From Micromonospora vinacea (GTDB lineage Bacteria > Actinomycetota > Actinomycetes > Mycobacteriales > Micromonosporaceae), in contig NZ_JADOTY010000001.1 of NCBI RefSeq assembly GCF_015751785.1, forward strand, positions 6,696,001 to 6,760,000: DNA of 64,000 nucleotides, read 5' to 3'. This document shows, piece by piece, positions 26,952 through 34,813 of this stretch. Under the pieces are notes generated by a model. That model made no database searches. It was not told the origin of the DNA and worked only from the letters and a program-made list of their open reading frames with translations. Within the stretch, counting starts at the first letter, position 1; each line of letters begins with the position of its first letter. The translations under genes and the position numbers were made by a program.

Positions 26952-27637
26952 CGCTGCAACTTGTAACCGAGACCCCGCAGGGTGACCAGATGGCGCGGGT
27001 TCGCCGGATCCGGCTCGATCTTCTGCCGCAGTCGGCCCACATGCACGTCGACGAGCCGTTCGTCGCCGCTGTCGTACCCCCAGACCCGTTCCAGCAGTTG
27101 CTGGCGGGACAGCACCCGGCCGGCGTGCTCTGCCAACTCGCACAGCAGCCGGAACTCCGTGCGGGTGACCGGTACGGGTTGGCCGGCTCGGCGCACCTCT
27201 CCCCCGTCAGGGCTGATCTCCAGTTCGCCGACGACGAGCACGGGCACCGGCGCCGGCGTGTGCCCCGCGACGCCGCTACGGGCCCGGCGGCGCAGGGCGC
27301 GCAGCCGAGCGGCCAGTTCCTTGATCGCCACCGGCTTGACGACGTAGTCGTCAGCGCCGGCTTCGAGGGCGGCGACAATGTCGCGGGTGTCGTCCCGGGC
27401 ACTGACCACCACGATCGGGACGTCGTCGTCACGGCGCAGCTGCCGAATACATTCGAAGCCGTCGAGACCGGGCAGCATCAGGTCGACCAGCACGTAGTCG
27501 GCGGGGTCGCGGCGCTGCGCACGCAGCCCCTCCTCGGCCGTCGCCGCGCCCACCGCGTCGTAACCCTCGTCCTCCAGTGCGAGCAACAACGCCAAGCGGA
27601 TGCGGTCGTCGTCCTCGATCACCAGTACGGCCGTCAT
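26948..27637 (-). CDS. OmpR-family response regulator
   Basis: 229 residues from ATG 27637 (MTAVLVIEDDDRIR); ATGs at 27646 and 27649 in the same frame are alternatives. The receiver domain has the acidic patch E8-D11, the phospho-acceptor D52 in VLVDLMLPG, and K101. A winged-helix DNA-binding domain follows (TEFRLLCELAEHAGRVLSR, then VDVHVGRLRQKI). It is the first gene of a three-gene operon with a kinase and a lipoprotein, the order of afsQ1-Q2-Q3 and mtrA-mtrB-lpqB. A GTCAC-N6-GTCAC direct repeat lies about 60 bp upstream of the start, matching the AfsQ1-type box, which suggests autoregulation. Confidence 0.93.
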   Translation of the reverse strand: MTAVLVIEDDDRIRLALLLALEDEGYDAVGAATAEEGLRAQRRDPADYVLVDLMLPGLDGFECIRQLRRDDDVPIVVVSARDDTRDIVAALEAGADDYVVKPVAIKELAARLRALRRRARSGVAGHTPAPVPVLVVGELEISPDGGEVRRAGQPVPVTRTEFRLLCELAEHAGRVLSRQQLLERVWGYDSGDERLVDVHVGRLRQKIEPDPANPRHLVTLRGLGYKLQR

Positions 27638-27698
27638 ACCCGGCATCATCCCCAGCCGACCGGCTCGGTGGCCAACCGTGGCGTCCGGTTGGCCGATT

Positions 27699-27715
27699 TG
27701 TCACGGAACTGTCAC
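27699..27715. promoter_or_regulatory. Direct-repeat box (TGTCAC-N5-TGTCAC) before the response-regulator operon
   Basis: TGTCACGGAACTGTCAC repeats its hexamer with an 11-bp period (one helical turn), the form bound by OmpR-family regulators in tandem; GTnAC-N6-GTnAC is the published AfsQ1-type consensus. It lies between the response-regulator start (27637, minus) and the STAS gene (27792, plus), so it could act on either. Related copies are at 37306-37322 and 41753-41769. Confidence 0.55.
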
Positions 27716-27791
27716 AGATCCGCGTGGTGGCCGCCAAACCCGCTCGGCAGGGTGACAGACGACCGGATCCGCGAGGGAGAGGGGTGCGCCT

Positions 27792-28208
27792 GTGACAGGG
27801 CCACTGGCAACCACGCCATGCACGCTGCCGCTGGTCGAGGTACGCGTCACCGAGTTCGACCTTGCTTGCATGCCGGCGACCGGAGCAGTGTTCGACCGCC
27901 TGCTCGCCCTGCATCCCGCACAGGTGGTGGTCGACCTGTCCGGATGCCGGCACATCGATGCCGCTGCGATCGGCCTGCTACTCGATGTGCACCGGCGGCT
28001 GGCCCGCGCCGACGGGGTCCTCACCGTCCGCGATCCGAACCCGCGCATTCGGCGCATCCTGCACGCCGCCCGCCTGGACCAGATCCTTCCGGTCGTCGAC
28101 ACTGCCCCATCGTCGCCGCCCGGCACCCCGCCGGGCGGGCAGGAACTCAGCCGCACCCAGCCGACGCTGGTCGCTCATGGTCGCGCCTCGGTAAAGGTCG
28201 CTCACTGA
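27792..28208 (+). CDS. STAS-domain protein without phosphorylation site
   Basis: 138 residues from GTG 27792, preceded by GAGGGAGAGG. A STAS fold is indicated by LVEVRVTEFDLACM, VVVDLSGCRHIDAAAIGLLLD and VLTVRDPNPRIRRILHAARL, with a proline-rich tail (SSPPGTPPGGQ). The regulatory D-S-S/T-G motif is replaced by D-A-A-A-I-G, removing the residue normally phosphorylated by an anti-sigma kinase. It is divergent from the response regulator and heads a run of stress genes (zinc-ribbon STAS, GlsB, BON). Probably a partner-switching component; its anti-sigma factor is unknown. Confidence 0.72.
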   Translation: MTGPLATTPCTLPLVEVRVTEFDLACMPATGAVFDRLLALHPAQVVVDLSGCRHIDAAAIGLLLDVHRRLARADGVLTVRDPNPRIRRILHAARLDQILPVVDTAPSSPPGTPPGGQELSRTQPTLVAHGRASVKVAH

Positions 28209-28337
28209 CGACCGCCAGCCGGCTCCCCTGCCCGCCATCGGGGAAACGTCACGCTCGAGAGCGGGCCTCCGCATCGCTCCGCACGATCGCCGTGTCCCAC
28301 CCCGTCGGTAGACATGGCCCCAGGAAGGACCAGCAGA

Positions 28338-28955
28338 ATGACAGTTGTCCCGGACGACCACCTGATGACCCTGATCTGCGACACCTGCGGCGACACCGTC
28401 AAGGCCACCGCGTGCGTGCTCCCCGATGCCGAGGTCGTCTGGACCCTGGTGTCCGAACAGGGCTGGAGCGGTTCCCCCTTCGCTACCGGCCCACACCGCT
28501 GCCCACACTGCAGCCTCCTGCCGCTCCCTGCTGGCGGCCACGCGTCGTGCGGCGACCACGGTCCTGGCGGCATCCTCGGCATCGACCACCTCGACGACGT
28601 GACCGTCGTCGCCGCGACAGGTGACGTCGATCTCGACACCGGGGACAACCTGCGCACCGCCCTGCGCCACGCGGCCGACATGGGCGGACATGTCGTGGTC
28701 GACTTGAGCCAGGTGCACCTCATCGACTCCACCGGCCTCGGGCACCTCGTCCGCGCCCACCGCGACGCCCGCGACCGCGGGGTCACGCTCTGCCTGGCCG
28801 CGCCGTCGCGGTTCATTCGCACCGTCCTGCACACGATGCGCCTGGACGGAGCCTTCCCCATCTTCGACAGCCGCGACGACGCCCTCGCCAAACTGTCTGA
28901 GGGTTCGGCGTCGGAGCGCCCAACCGCCATCGCCACTACCGCTGCCGGTTCCTGA
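28338..28955 (+). CDS. Zinc-ribbon-like and STAS fusion, anti-anti-sigma factor
   Basis: 205 residues from ATG 28338, with AGGAAGGA well placed; an earlier in-frame ATG at 28314 lacks this. The first 65 residues carry two CxxC pairs (LICDTCGD and HRCPHCS), a zinc-ribbon-like arrangement. Residues about 85-195 form a STAS domain with the canonical VDLSQVHLIDSTGLGHL; S131 or T132 is the expected phosphorylation site. STAS proteins are usually single-domain, so the metal-binding head may sense redox state or contact RNA polymerase or a partner. It lies between another STAS gene and glsB. Confidence 0.8.
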   Translation: MTVVPDDHLMTLICDTCGDTVKATACVLPDAEVVWTLVSEQGWSGSPFATGPHRCPHCSLLPLPAGGHASCGDHGPGGILGIDHLDDVTVVAATGDVDLDTGDNLRTALRHAADMGGHVVVDLSQVHLIDSTGLGHLVRAHRDARDRGVTLCLAAPSRFIRTVLHTMRLDGAFPIFDSRDDALAKLSEGSASERPTAIATTAAGS

Positions 28956-29022
28956 TCGAACCTCCTACACGGCCACCACCTGCTGGAGCACCCCCGTCTC
29001 GAAGAACGTCCGAGGAAAGCCC

Positions 29023-29298
29023 ATGAGCATCGCTGGTCTCGTCACCGCGCTCCTCGTCGGCGTCGCTGCCGGCCTGCTCGGCAAGCTCATCATCCCAGGA
29101 CGCCGGGAGGCCCCGGCCTGGCTGACCGTGTCCGTCGGGGTGGTCGCCGCGCTGGCGGGCACCATCGTCGCCCGTCTGGCGGGCATCGATACCAGCACCC
29201 TCAACCTCTTGGCCCTGATCATCCAGGTCGGGCTCGCCGGCAGCAGCGTCGTGCTCGTCGTCGCCACCGCCGGACTCGACCCATCCGACCCGCGATGA
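29023..29298 (+). CDS. GlsB/YeaQ/YmgE-type small stress membrane protein
   Basis: 91 residues, three hydrophobic helices, with the glycine-rich pattern of the transglycosylase-associated/GlsB family (GVAAGLLGKLIIPGRREAP, then VSVGVVAALAGTIVA). GAGGAAA precedes the ATG. The family is induced by envelope and general stress; its biochemical role is not established. It sits in a co-directional stress block, 67 bp after the zinc-ribbon STAS gene and 63 bp before a BON protein. Confidence 0.82.
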   Translation: MSIAGLVTALLVGVAAGLLGKLIIPGRREAPAWLTVSVGVVAALAGTIVARLAGIDTSTLNLLALIIQVGLAGSSVVLVVATAGLDPSDPR

Positions 29299-29361
29299 AC
29301 CGGAAACGACGCAGCGCCGTCCCCGGTTCCCCCGGGCCTCGCCACAATCTAGGAGCTGACC

Positions 29362-29661
29362 GTGTACATGCCATGGCCGCTACCCGATGAGAACTGGTTC
29401 GCCGACACCTCGGACCAGCCCGAGCCCGACTGCGAGGACCTACGAATCGAGGCGCTGGTCGCGCAGCGACTGAGCATCGACTGGACCACGCGGCGTCAGC
29501 ACATCATCGTCACCGTGCAGAACCGGGTCGTCATCCTCGCCGGCGTGGTCAGCGACGCGAACGCGCGGCAGGTCGCGGCGGAACTCGCCTACGACGTACC
29601 GGGCGTCTTCGACATCTGCAACACACTGCGGCTCAGCGGCCCGCGGCGAACCCACTGGTGA
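29362..29661 (+). CDS. BON-domain protein
   Basis: 99 residues from GTG 29362 with AGGAG seven bases upstream. One BON domain: DLRIEALVAQRLSIDW, then HIIVTVQNRVVILAGVVSDA and AAELAYDVPGVFDICNTLRL. BON domains bind phospholipid or membrane-associated ligands and occur in osmotic-stress proteins. There is no signal peptide, so it is probably cytoplasmic. A paralogue with the same opening (M-Y/T-x-P-W-x-L-P-D) is at 32867-33145. Confidence 0.82.
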   Translation: MYMPWPLPDENWFADTSDQPEPDCEDLRIEALVAQRLSIDWTTRRQHIIVTVQNRVVILAGVVSDANARQVAAELAYDVPGVFDICNTLRLSGPRRTHW

Positions 29662-29686
29662 CCAACGATCCGCTACCTGGGTTGTG

Positions 29687-31000
29687 CTACTCGGCATTCG
29701 GCTGCCTGTCGGTAGCCTCACTGTCGCTTCGCGTCGCGGTTGGCGCGGCAGCCTCCCAGGGGTCGCCGGCAGGCCGACGCGAGACCGCTTTCCTGCGGCG
29801 CAGCGGCCGCACTCGACGCAACGCGTGGTGCCAGTTGGGCGTGTCGCGGGTGTCGTCAAAAGCCTGCGCGATCACGACGTCGGTCGAGGAGTGCGCCAGG
29901 ATCGAGATGACGATCGTCAACGCGACCAGGTGAAAGACCTCGTCGGCTGCGGCGATGCCGGATTCGATCACCAACAGGCCGTAGACGACCGAGGCGAAGC
30001 CCTTGGGCCCGAACCACATGGCGGCCGCCTGCTCCCGCAGGCTCAGCCCGGACCGCAGGAACGAGATCCACAGCGCGATCGGGCGGGCGACCACGATCGC
30101 CAGAACGGCGAAGACCCAACCGGTCCAGGAGATATCGCCGAGAAACTCCACCGAGATCAGGGCTCCGAACACCAGCAGCGCCCCCAGCTTGAGCAATTCG
30201 GCGACGTTCTCCCCGAAGTGCTCGAACGCCGCGCGTTCCCGGGGTCCGAAGGTCGCCACGGTGATGCCGGCGGCGAACGCAGCCAGGAACAGATTGCCGT
30301 GGGTGGCCTTCCCGAGCGCCAGTACCAGCAGCCCGATCGCAACCCCGTTCAGGGGCGCGTACGCCGCTGAGGCGGCGAAGAAGCGAGTTCGCTCCAGCGC
30401 GAGCGCCGCCAGCGGCACCAGCACCCCGATCGCCAGGCCGACGGCCAGTTCGGTGGTCAACTCGCCCAGGTGCAGGTTGTCGGAGCCGGCCGCGACCGCC
30501 AGCAGCACCACCACGAACGGCAGCGCTAATCCGTCGTTCACCCCGGACTCGACATTGAGGAGATGCCGCAGCCGCGTGGGCACCTTGTCGTTGCCGACCA
30601 ACGCGGCCGCGAACACCGGATCCGTGGGCGCCAGGATCGCCCCGACCAGAAAGGCCTCCGGCCAGCCCAACCCGGCCACATAGTGCGCCAGCAATGCCGT
30701 CACCAGCAACGTCAGGGGCAGGCCCCAGCCCAACGCCCGACCGGGCAGCCGCCACGCGCTGCGCAGGTCCGCCCACCCCACGCGCATCCCGTCGGTGAAC
30801 AGCACCGCGAACAGGGCCAACTCGGCCAACTGCGCCACGATCGGCGAGTCTGCCTGTAGGTGCAGCACCCCGGTGGTGCCCTCACCGAGAACGAACCCGG
30901 CGACCAGGAACAACGCCGCCGTGGACAGGATCGTCCGGTGCGCGAGCGCCGACACGAGCACGGCGGCGAGCAGGACAGCGGCGAAGCAGAGAAGCAGCAC
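29687..31000 (-). CDS. Cation:proton antiporter (CPA family)
   Basis: 437 residues from GTG 31000, which has GGAGG five bases upstream; a longer in-frame start at 31090 would add 30 non-hydrophobic residues. About twelve transmembrane helices, with the NhaP/KefB-type features AILAPTDPVFAAALVG (TDP motif), LLNVESGVNDGLALPFVVVL (the ESGVND ion-binding segment) and MWFGPKGFASVVYGLL. It exchanges Na+ or K+ for protons across the cytoplasmic membrane for pH and salt homeostasis. It is convergent with the BON gene, with 25 bp between. The C-terminal 50 residues are a charged tail. Confidence 0.88.
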   Translation of the reverse strand: MLLLCFAAVLLAAVLVSALAHRTILSTAALFLVAGFVLGEGTTGVLHLQADSPIVAQLAELALFAVLFTDGMRVGWADLRSAWRLPGRALGWGLPLTLLVTALLAHYVAGLGWPEAFLVGAILAPTDPVFAAALVGNDKVPTRLRHLLNVESGVNDGLALPFVVVLLAVAAGSDNLHLGELTTELAVGLAIGVLVPLAALALERTRFFAASAAYAPLNGVAIGLLVLALGKATHGNLFLAAFAAGITVATFGPRERAAFEHFGENVAELLKLGALLVFGALISVEFLGDISWTGWVFAVLAIVVARPIALWISFLRSGLSLREQAAAMWFGPKGFASVVYGLLVIESGIAAADEVFHLVALTIVISILAHSSTDVVIAQAFDDTRDTPNWHHALRRVRPLRRRKAVSRRPAGDPWEAAAPTATRSDSEATDRQPNAE

Positions 31001-31199
31001 AGGAGCCTCCGGGGCGCAGCGTTCAACACGGTGCCGACCAGACTTCCCGGCGCTCCACGGATCCCGCAGATCATAACGCCCTGCCAACAATGCCGCCCTT
31101 GGCGTGCAGAGCGGGACCCCGTGTCACCGCGCGGTCGTGGTAACTCGCCTACCTCATGAGCCCGACGCCGAAGGCATCGGCACATGCAATCATTTTTCC

Positions 31200-31703
31200 G
31201 TGGAGATCCATGCGGAGAGTGACGTCGGGTCGACGGCCGGGGTTGAGGAACTGGTCGACGGACTTTCGGCCCTCAGCCGGGCCCTGGTGGGAATCACCGC
31301 TCGAGCCCTGGCGAGTCTGAATGTCGAGGTCACCCTCTCGCAGTACCGGACCCTGGTCATCCTCGCCTCCCGCGGTCCGCTCCGCACCGTGGACCTGGCC
31401 GCCGCGCTGCACGTGCACCCGTCCACAGCGACGAGGACCTGCAACCGGCTGGTGCGTCGGGACCTGGTGGCCCGGCACCACCGGCCGTCGGACCGACGAG
31501 TCGCTCTGCTGACTCTCACCGCGGCCGGCAAGACGCTGGTGGGCGACGTGATGCGACACCGGACCCAGGAGATCCGGCAACTCGTACGGACCGTCGGCAG
31601 CGAGCCCCAGACGACCGCCGAGCTGATCAACTCGCTGGTGATCGCGGCCGGCGAGCCCACGGAAGAACAGTGGTGGCACCACTGGGAGCAGATTGCGCGG
31701 TAG
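31200..31703 (+). CDS. MarR-family transcriptional regulator
   Basis: 167 residues from GTG 31200; longer in-frame starts add a poorly conserved leader. A winged-helix MarR domain is visible: LSQYRTLVILASRGPLRTVD, LAAALHVHPSTATRTCNRL (recognition helix), RRDLVARHHRPSDRRVALLTLT (wing with the DxR motif). It is divergent from the antiporter, which it may control. The effector ligand is unknown. Confidence 0.87.
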   Translation: MEIHAESDVGSTAGVEELVDGLSALSRALVGITARALASLNVEVTLSQYRTLVILASRGPLRTVDLAAALHVHPSTATRTCNRLVRRDLVARHHRPSDRRVALLTLTAAGKTLVGDVMRHRTQEIRQLVRTVGSEPQTTAELINSLVIAAGEPTEEQWWHHWEQIAR

Positions 31704-32054
31704 TCCCTGCCGCCTCCAAGCTGCGGCCGTCGCAGCCCTGCCTGCGGGCGATCCCTGCGGTTCTGGTCACGACCAGCAACGTTATTGTTGCCTCGAGCCC
31801 TATTACCTGCAACTGTGCACGCATCTTTCAGCGACGGCATGGACCGGGAAGGCGACGACATTCCTCGTGTTCACCATCCGGACCCCGGGTGACGGCCTCA
31901 GGCCACAGCCGATCTTCCCGGCCGAAGAACCGGGCACGGCGTCCTCGGGCGACCTCAGCGACGCCGTCGAGAGCGTCGCCGGTGCGGCGGGCACCCTCGG
32001 CCGCCCCGGGAACAGACCGACCGGAACGAGCCACGGCTCGTCGGTCCGGGAACG
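31704..32054. other. Intergenic region without recognisable gene
   Basis: About 350 bp between the MarR gene and the STAS-HATPase gene. I see no coding frame with actinomycete bias and no strong hairpin. It presumably carries the promoter for the gene at 32055. Confidence 0.35.
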
Positions 32055-32804
32055 GTGTCCGTGAACCGGATAACCTGGCGAATTCTCCGCGACTTCGAAT
32101 TCGGCACTACCACCGTCACACTCACGGGCATCCTCACCCAGGACGAGGAACCACGCCTCGCCGACCTGCTGTTCGAAGGCGGTCTCGACGCCCCACTGGC
32201 GCTCATCGTCGATCTCAATGCCATCCCGCCCTCGAACGCGGCAACCGTCGCCGCCTTCCTTGGCAGATGGGCGAGTGACCGCCCGGACGGACCGGAGCTG
32301 GTGTTGTCCGTGGACACCCTGGCCCCCACGGGTCGATTGCTACGCGCCACCCTCGGCAATCGTCAGAGGCTCAGGCTAGCCGCCACCGGAGAATCCTTCC
32401 GATGCGAATCGTCCGACCCTCGCCGGGCCCATCTACGCCTGGCCGCCGACAATCAGTCACCCGCCGCCGGTCGCCGCTTGATCGCCCACCACTGCCGCAA
32501 CTGGGGTATGCACTCGACGGCCGACCGGGCCATGGTGGTCGCCTCGGAGCTGATCAGCAATGCGGTCATGCATGCCGAAACCGAAGTCGACATCACGGTT
32601 GCCGCCCTGGCGAACGTGCTGAGGATCAGCGTCCGGGACCGCACGAAAGGAGTCCCGCGCCCGACTGTGGCGGCGGACTCGGATCAGCTGGCCGAAGGCG
32701 GCCGAGGCCTACCGATCATCAACGCCCTGGCGAACGACTGGGGCTTCTTTGCCTTCGGTGATGGCAAGACCGTCTGGGCTCAGATCGACAGCGAACGCCC
32801 GTAG
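32055..32804 (+). CDS. STAS-like and HATPase (RsbW-type) fusion regulator
   Basis: 249 residues from GTG 32055 (GTG 32061 also possible). Residues 1-110 look like a degenerate STAS domain (VTLTGILTQDEEPRLADLL, LIVDLNAIPPSNAATVAAFL). Residues about 120-245 form an anti-sigma-type ATPase: MVVASELISNAVMHAETEVD (N-box with E and N), ISVRDRTKGVP (G1-like), and GGRGLPIINALANDWGFF (G2-like). This joins an antagonist-like and a kinase-like module of partner switching in one chain, suggesting an anti-sigma factor with built-in control. There is no neighbouring sigma factor gene. Confidence 0.78.
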   Translation: MSVNRITWRILRDFEFGTTTVTLTGILTQDEEPRLADLLFEGGLDAPLALIVDLNAIPPSNAATVAAFLGRWASDRPDGPELVLSVDTLAPTGRLLRATLGNRQRLRLAATGESFRCESSDPRRAHLRLAADNQSPAAGRRLIAHHCRNWGMHSTADRAMVVASELISNAVMHAETEVDITVAALANVLRISVRDRTKGVPRPTVAADSDQLAEGGRGLPIINALANDWGFFAFGDGKTVWAQIDSERP

Positions 32805-32816
32805 GTAGGCCGAGGC

Positions 32817-32848
32817 GGCCGGTCCGTTCCTCTGTCATCAGACCGGCC
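32817..32848. terminator. Possible bidirectional terminator
   Basis: GGCCGGTC (32817-32824) pairs with GACCGGCC (32841-32848) around a 16-base loop, between the convergent STAS-HATPase gene and the BON gene. The stem is only 8 bp, so support is moderate. Confidence 0.45.
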
Positions 32849-32866
32849 ACCCCACCTGCATGCCGT

Positions 32867-33145
32867 TCACCGCTCCAACGGTCGTAGCCGGTTGTTGACG
32901 TCGTGCACTCCCGCAGTGCTCCAGGCGCGCGCGTGGGCCTCCCTGCTCACGTCGGCGCACGTGACCACGCCGTCCAGGATGACCACGCGGTTCTGCACTT
33001 CGATGCAGATGCGTTCGTGACGCAATCGGGGATCGCGCTGCATGCTCTCCAGCAGCCGGCAGGCCAGCTGGGCATCAGGAGAGGCGGGCTGGACCTGGAT
33101 CAGGGACGGAAAATCGTCGGGCAGAAACCAGGGAACGTAGGTCAT
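32867..33145 (-). CDS. BON-domain protein
   Basis: 92 residues; GAGGAAA precedes the ATG. BON domain: QLACRLLESMQRDPRLRH, then ICIEVQNRVVILDGVVTCAD and AWSTAGVHDVNNRLRPL. It is a paralogue of the protein at 29362-29661, sharing the VQNRVVIL-x-GVV core. It lies 81 bp downstream of the PRC-barrel gene on the same strand and is probably cotranscribed. Likely a cytoplasmic stress protein; ligand unknown. Confidence 0.82.
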   Translation of the reverse strand: MTYVPWFLPDDFPSLIQVQPASPDAQLACRLLESMQRDPRLRHERICIEVQNRVVILDGVVTCADVSREAHARAWSTAGVHDVNNRLRPLER

Positions 33146-33226
33146 GACGTTTCCTCACAGGTGATTGGTGTTTCGGCGGCCGTGTCCAGCGGCCGAGACA
33201 CCGGTCGGTCGCGGGCACCCGGAAAC

Positions 33227-33655
33227 TCAGCGTCGGGTCGGGGGCACCGGGTACGGCGCAGCAACCCCACGCGGGCTGAAGAACGGCGCGTAGCCGTAAT
33301 ACCAGTACACGTCCTCGTAGTAGCCGGCCTCCTCGACGACCTCCGGGTCGTACGTTGGGGCCTGCTCGACCTTCTCCCGGGTCAGGTCGACCCGCACGGT
33401 GTCGTCGGTGACGTCACTGACCGCCTCGACGGGGAGGAAGGTGGCGGTGGCGCCGATGCCGAGAATTCCTCCGTGCTCGACGCGCAGGAACCGCACCTTG
33501 AGCTCCTCGCGATCGATCAGCAGGTCCTCGACCTTGCCCAGGTCGTCACCGTCGACGTCGAGGACCCGCCGGCCACGCACGTCCTGCTCGGCAGCAGCGA
33601 TCGTCTGCCCGGAGTCACTGAGCTTGACCAGAATCGCCGTCGTGTCGTGTGGCAT
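33227..33655 (-). CDS. PRC-barrel domain protein
   Basis: 142 residues, with GGAAGGAGC before the ATG. The PRC-barrel core is RRVLDVDGDDLGKVEDLLID, followed by VRFLRVEHGGILGIG and TFLPVEAVSDVTDDTVRVDL. The tail is rich in tyrosine and proline (EEAGYYEDVYWYYGYAPFF), an uncommon composition for the family. PRC-barrels bind partners in RNA processing or photosynthetic complexes; in actinomycetes they are often stress-linked. It leads a two-gene unit with a BON protein. Confidence 0.83.
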   Translation of the reverse strand: MPHDTTAILVKLSDSGQTIAAAEQDVRGRRVLDVDGDDLGKVEDLLIDREELKVRFLRVEHGGILGIGATATFLPVEAVSDVTDDTVRVDLTREKVEQAPTYDPEVVEEAGYYEDVYWYYGYAPFFSPRGVAAPYPVPPTRR

Positions 33656-33803
33656 GAGCTGCTCCTTCCGTAGCGTCTGGTTCTTGTTCGCTACCCAAGG
33701 AACGGCCGGGACTAGACGACGAATCGATGACGGTTCCTGCCCACTTTCGTGACGGCTCGCCGTGCCCGTTCCTGACGGGTCGTCGAGCGACTGGCGGAGA
33801 CGA

Positions 33804-33836
33804 CGAGGGGCCCCGCCGAACCGGCGGGGCCCCTCG
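33804..33836. terminator. Strong hairpin terminator of the betaine transporter operon
   Basis: A 15-bp perfect stem (CGAGGGGCCCCGCCG with its complement) around a 3-base loop lies 12 bp after the stop of the substrate-binding protein gene. It can also shield the opposite, PRC-barrel side. Confidence 0.88.
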
Positions 33837-33848
33837 AGTCATGCGGCT

Positions 33849-34727
33849 TCAGGAGAGCGTGTTGAGATACTCCGGGTTGGCCTTCAGCCACTCCTCGACG
33901 GCCTTCTCCTCGTCGCCCTTGTGGGTGTTGAACATCAGGTCCTCCAGGGACGCGAGCTGCTCACCGTCCATCTTGAATTTCTTGAGCATTGCGGTGACCT
34001 CGGGGAAGTCCTTGCCGAAGCCGGTACGGGCGAGTGTGTTGATCTGCTCGGCCTGGCCGAGGGTGCCCTTCGGATCGGCGAGGTCCTTCAACTCGTACTT
34101 CGCGTAGGCCCAGTGCGGGTGCCAGAGGGTGACAACGATCGGCTTCTTGTCGGCGATCGCGCCGTCCAACGCGGCCAGCATCGCCGGGGTGGAGGAGGTC
34201 TTCAGCTTCAGCTTGCCGTCCAGGCCGTACTCGGGGATGACCTTCTCCTGGGTGGCCTTGGTCAGACCCGCACCCGGCTCGATGCCGATGATTTCCCCGT
34301 CGAAGCTTCCAGCCTTGCCGGCCAGGTCGGCCAGCGAGTTGATGCCCTCGACGTAGGTCGGCACGGCGATGCTCAGGCTGGCGTCGTCGTACCAGACGCC
34401 GAGCTTTTCCAGCTTGTCGCCGTACTTCTCCAGGTAGGAGGCGTGCGTCTGGGGTAGCCAGCTGTCCAGGAACAGGTCGATGTCGCCGTTGGCGAGACCG
34501 CCGTAGACGAGACCGGCCTCCAGGTTCTTGAGTTCAACCTCGTAGCCCTTGTCCTGCAGGATGTCCTGCCACAGGTGGGAGGCCGCGATCGCCTCGTCCC
34601 AGGCCATGTAACCGATGGTGATCTTCTTGCCGTTGTCGGACGCGTCGTCCTGCTCGCCGCAGGCGGCAGCGCCACCGAGGGCCAGGGCGGCGGTCACCGT
34701 GAGCGCGAGGGCGCGCTTCAGTGTCAT
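33849..34727 (-). CDS. Glycine betaine/proline ABC transporter substrate-binding lipoprotein
   Basis: 292 residues from ATG 34727; a TTG two codons earlier (34733) is better spaced from GGAAGGA and is a real alternative. The signal peptide ends in GGAAACG, with lipid-modified C23. The mature part is an OpuAC-type periplasmic-binding fold: ITIGYMAWDEAIAASHLWQD, DIDLFLDSWLPQTHASYLEK, GIEPGAGLTKATQ, VVTLWHPHWAYAKYEL. The tryptophans in these segments form the aromatic cage for quaternary ammonium ligands in this family. It is the last gene of an ATPase-permease-binding-protein operon for osmoprotectant uptake. Confidence 0.92.
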   Translation of the reverse strand: MTLKRALALTVTAALALGGAAACGEQDDASDNGKKITIGYMAWDEAIAASHLWQDILQDKGYEVELKNLEAGLVYGGLANGDIDLFLDSWLPQTHASYLEKYGDKLEKLGVWYDDASLSIAVPTYVEGINSLADLAGKAGSFDGEIIGIEPGAGLTKATQEKVIPEYGLDGKLKLKTSSTPAMLAALDGAIADKKPIVVTLWHPHWAYAKYELKDLADPKGTLGQAEQINTLARTGFGKDFPEVTAMLKKFKMDGEQLASLEDLMFNTHKGDEEKAVEEWLKANPEYLNTLS

Positions 34728-34813
34728 GAACAAAGGGGTTGTCCTTCCTCTTTCGGGTATGCCGACGGACCCCGCGTACGCGGGAAAGGGGATTGCCGGC
34801 GGAGAGCGAGGGG

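Noticed and set aside
28338..28348. ATGACAGTTGT matching part of the 37306 direct repeat
   Set aside because: It is the start of a coding sequence and lacks the second hexamer at 11-bp spacing.
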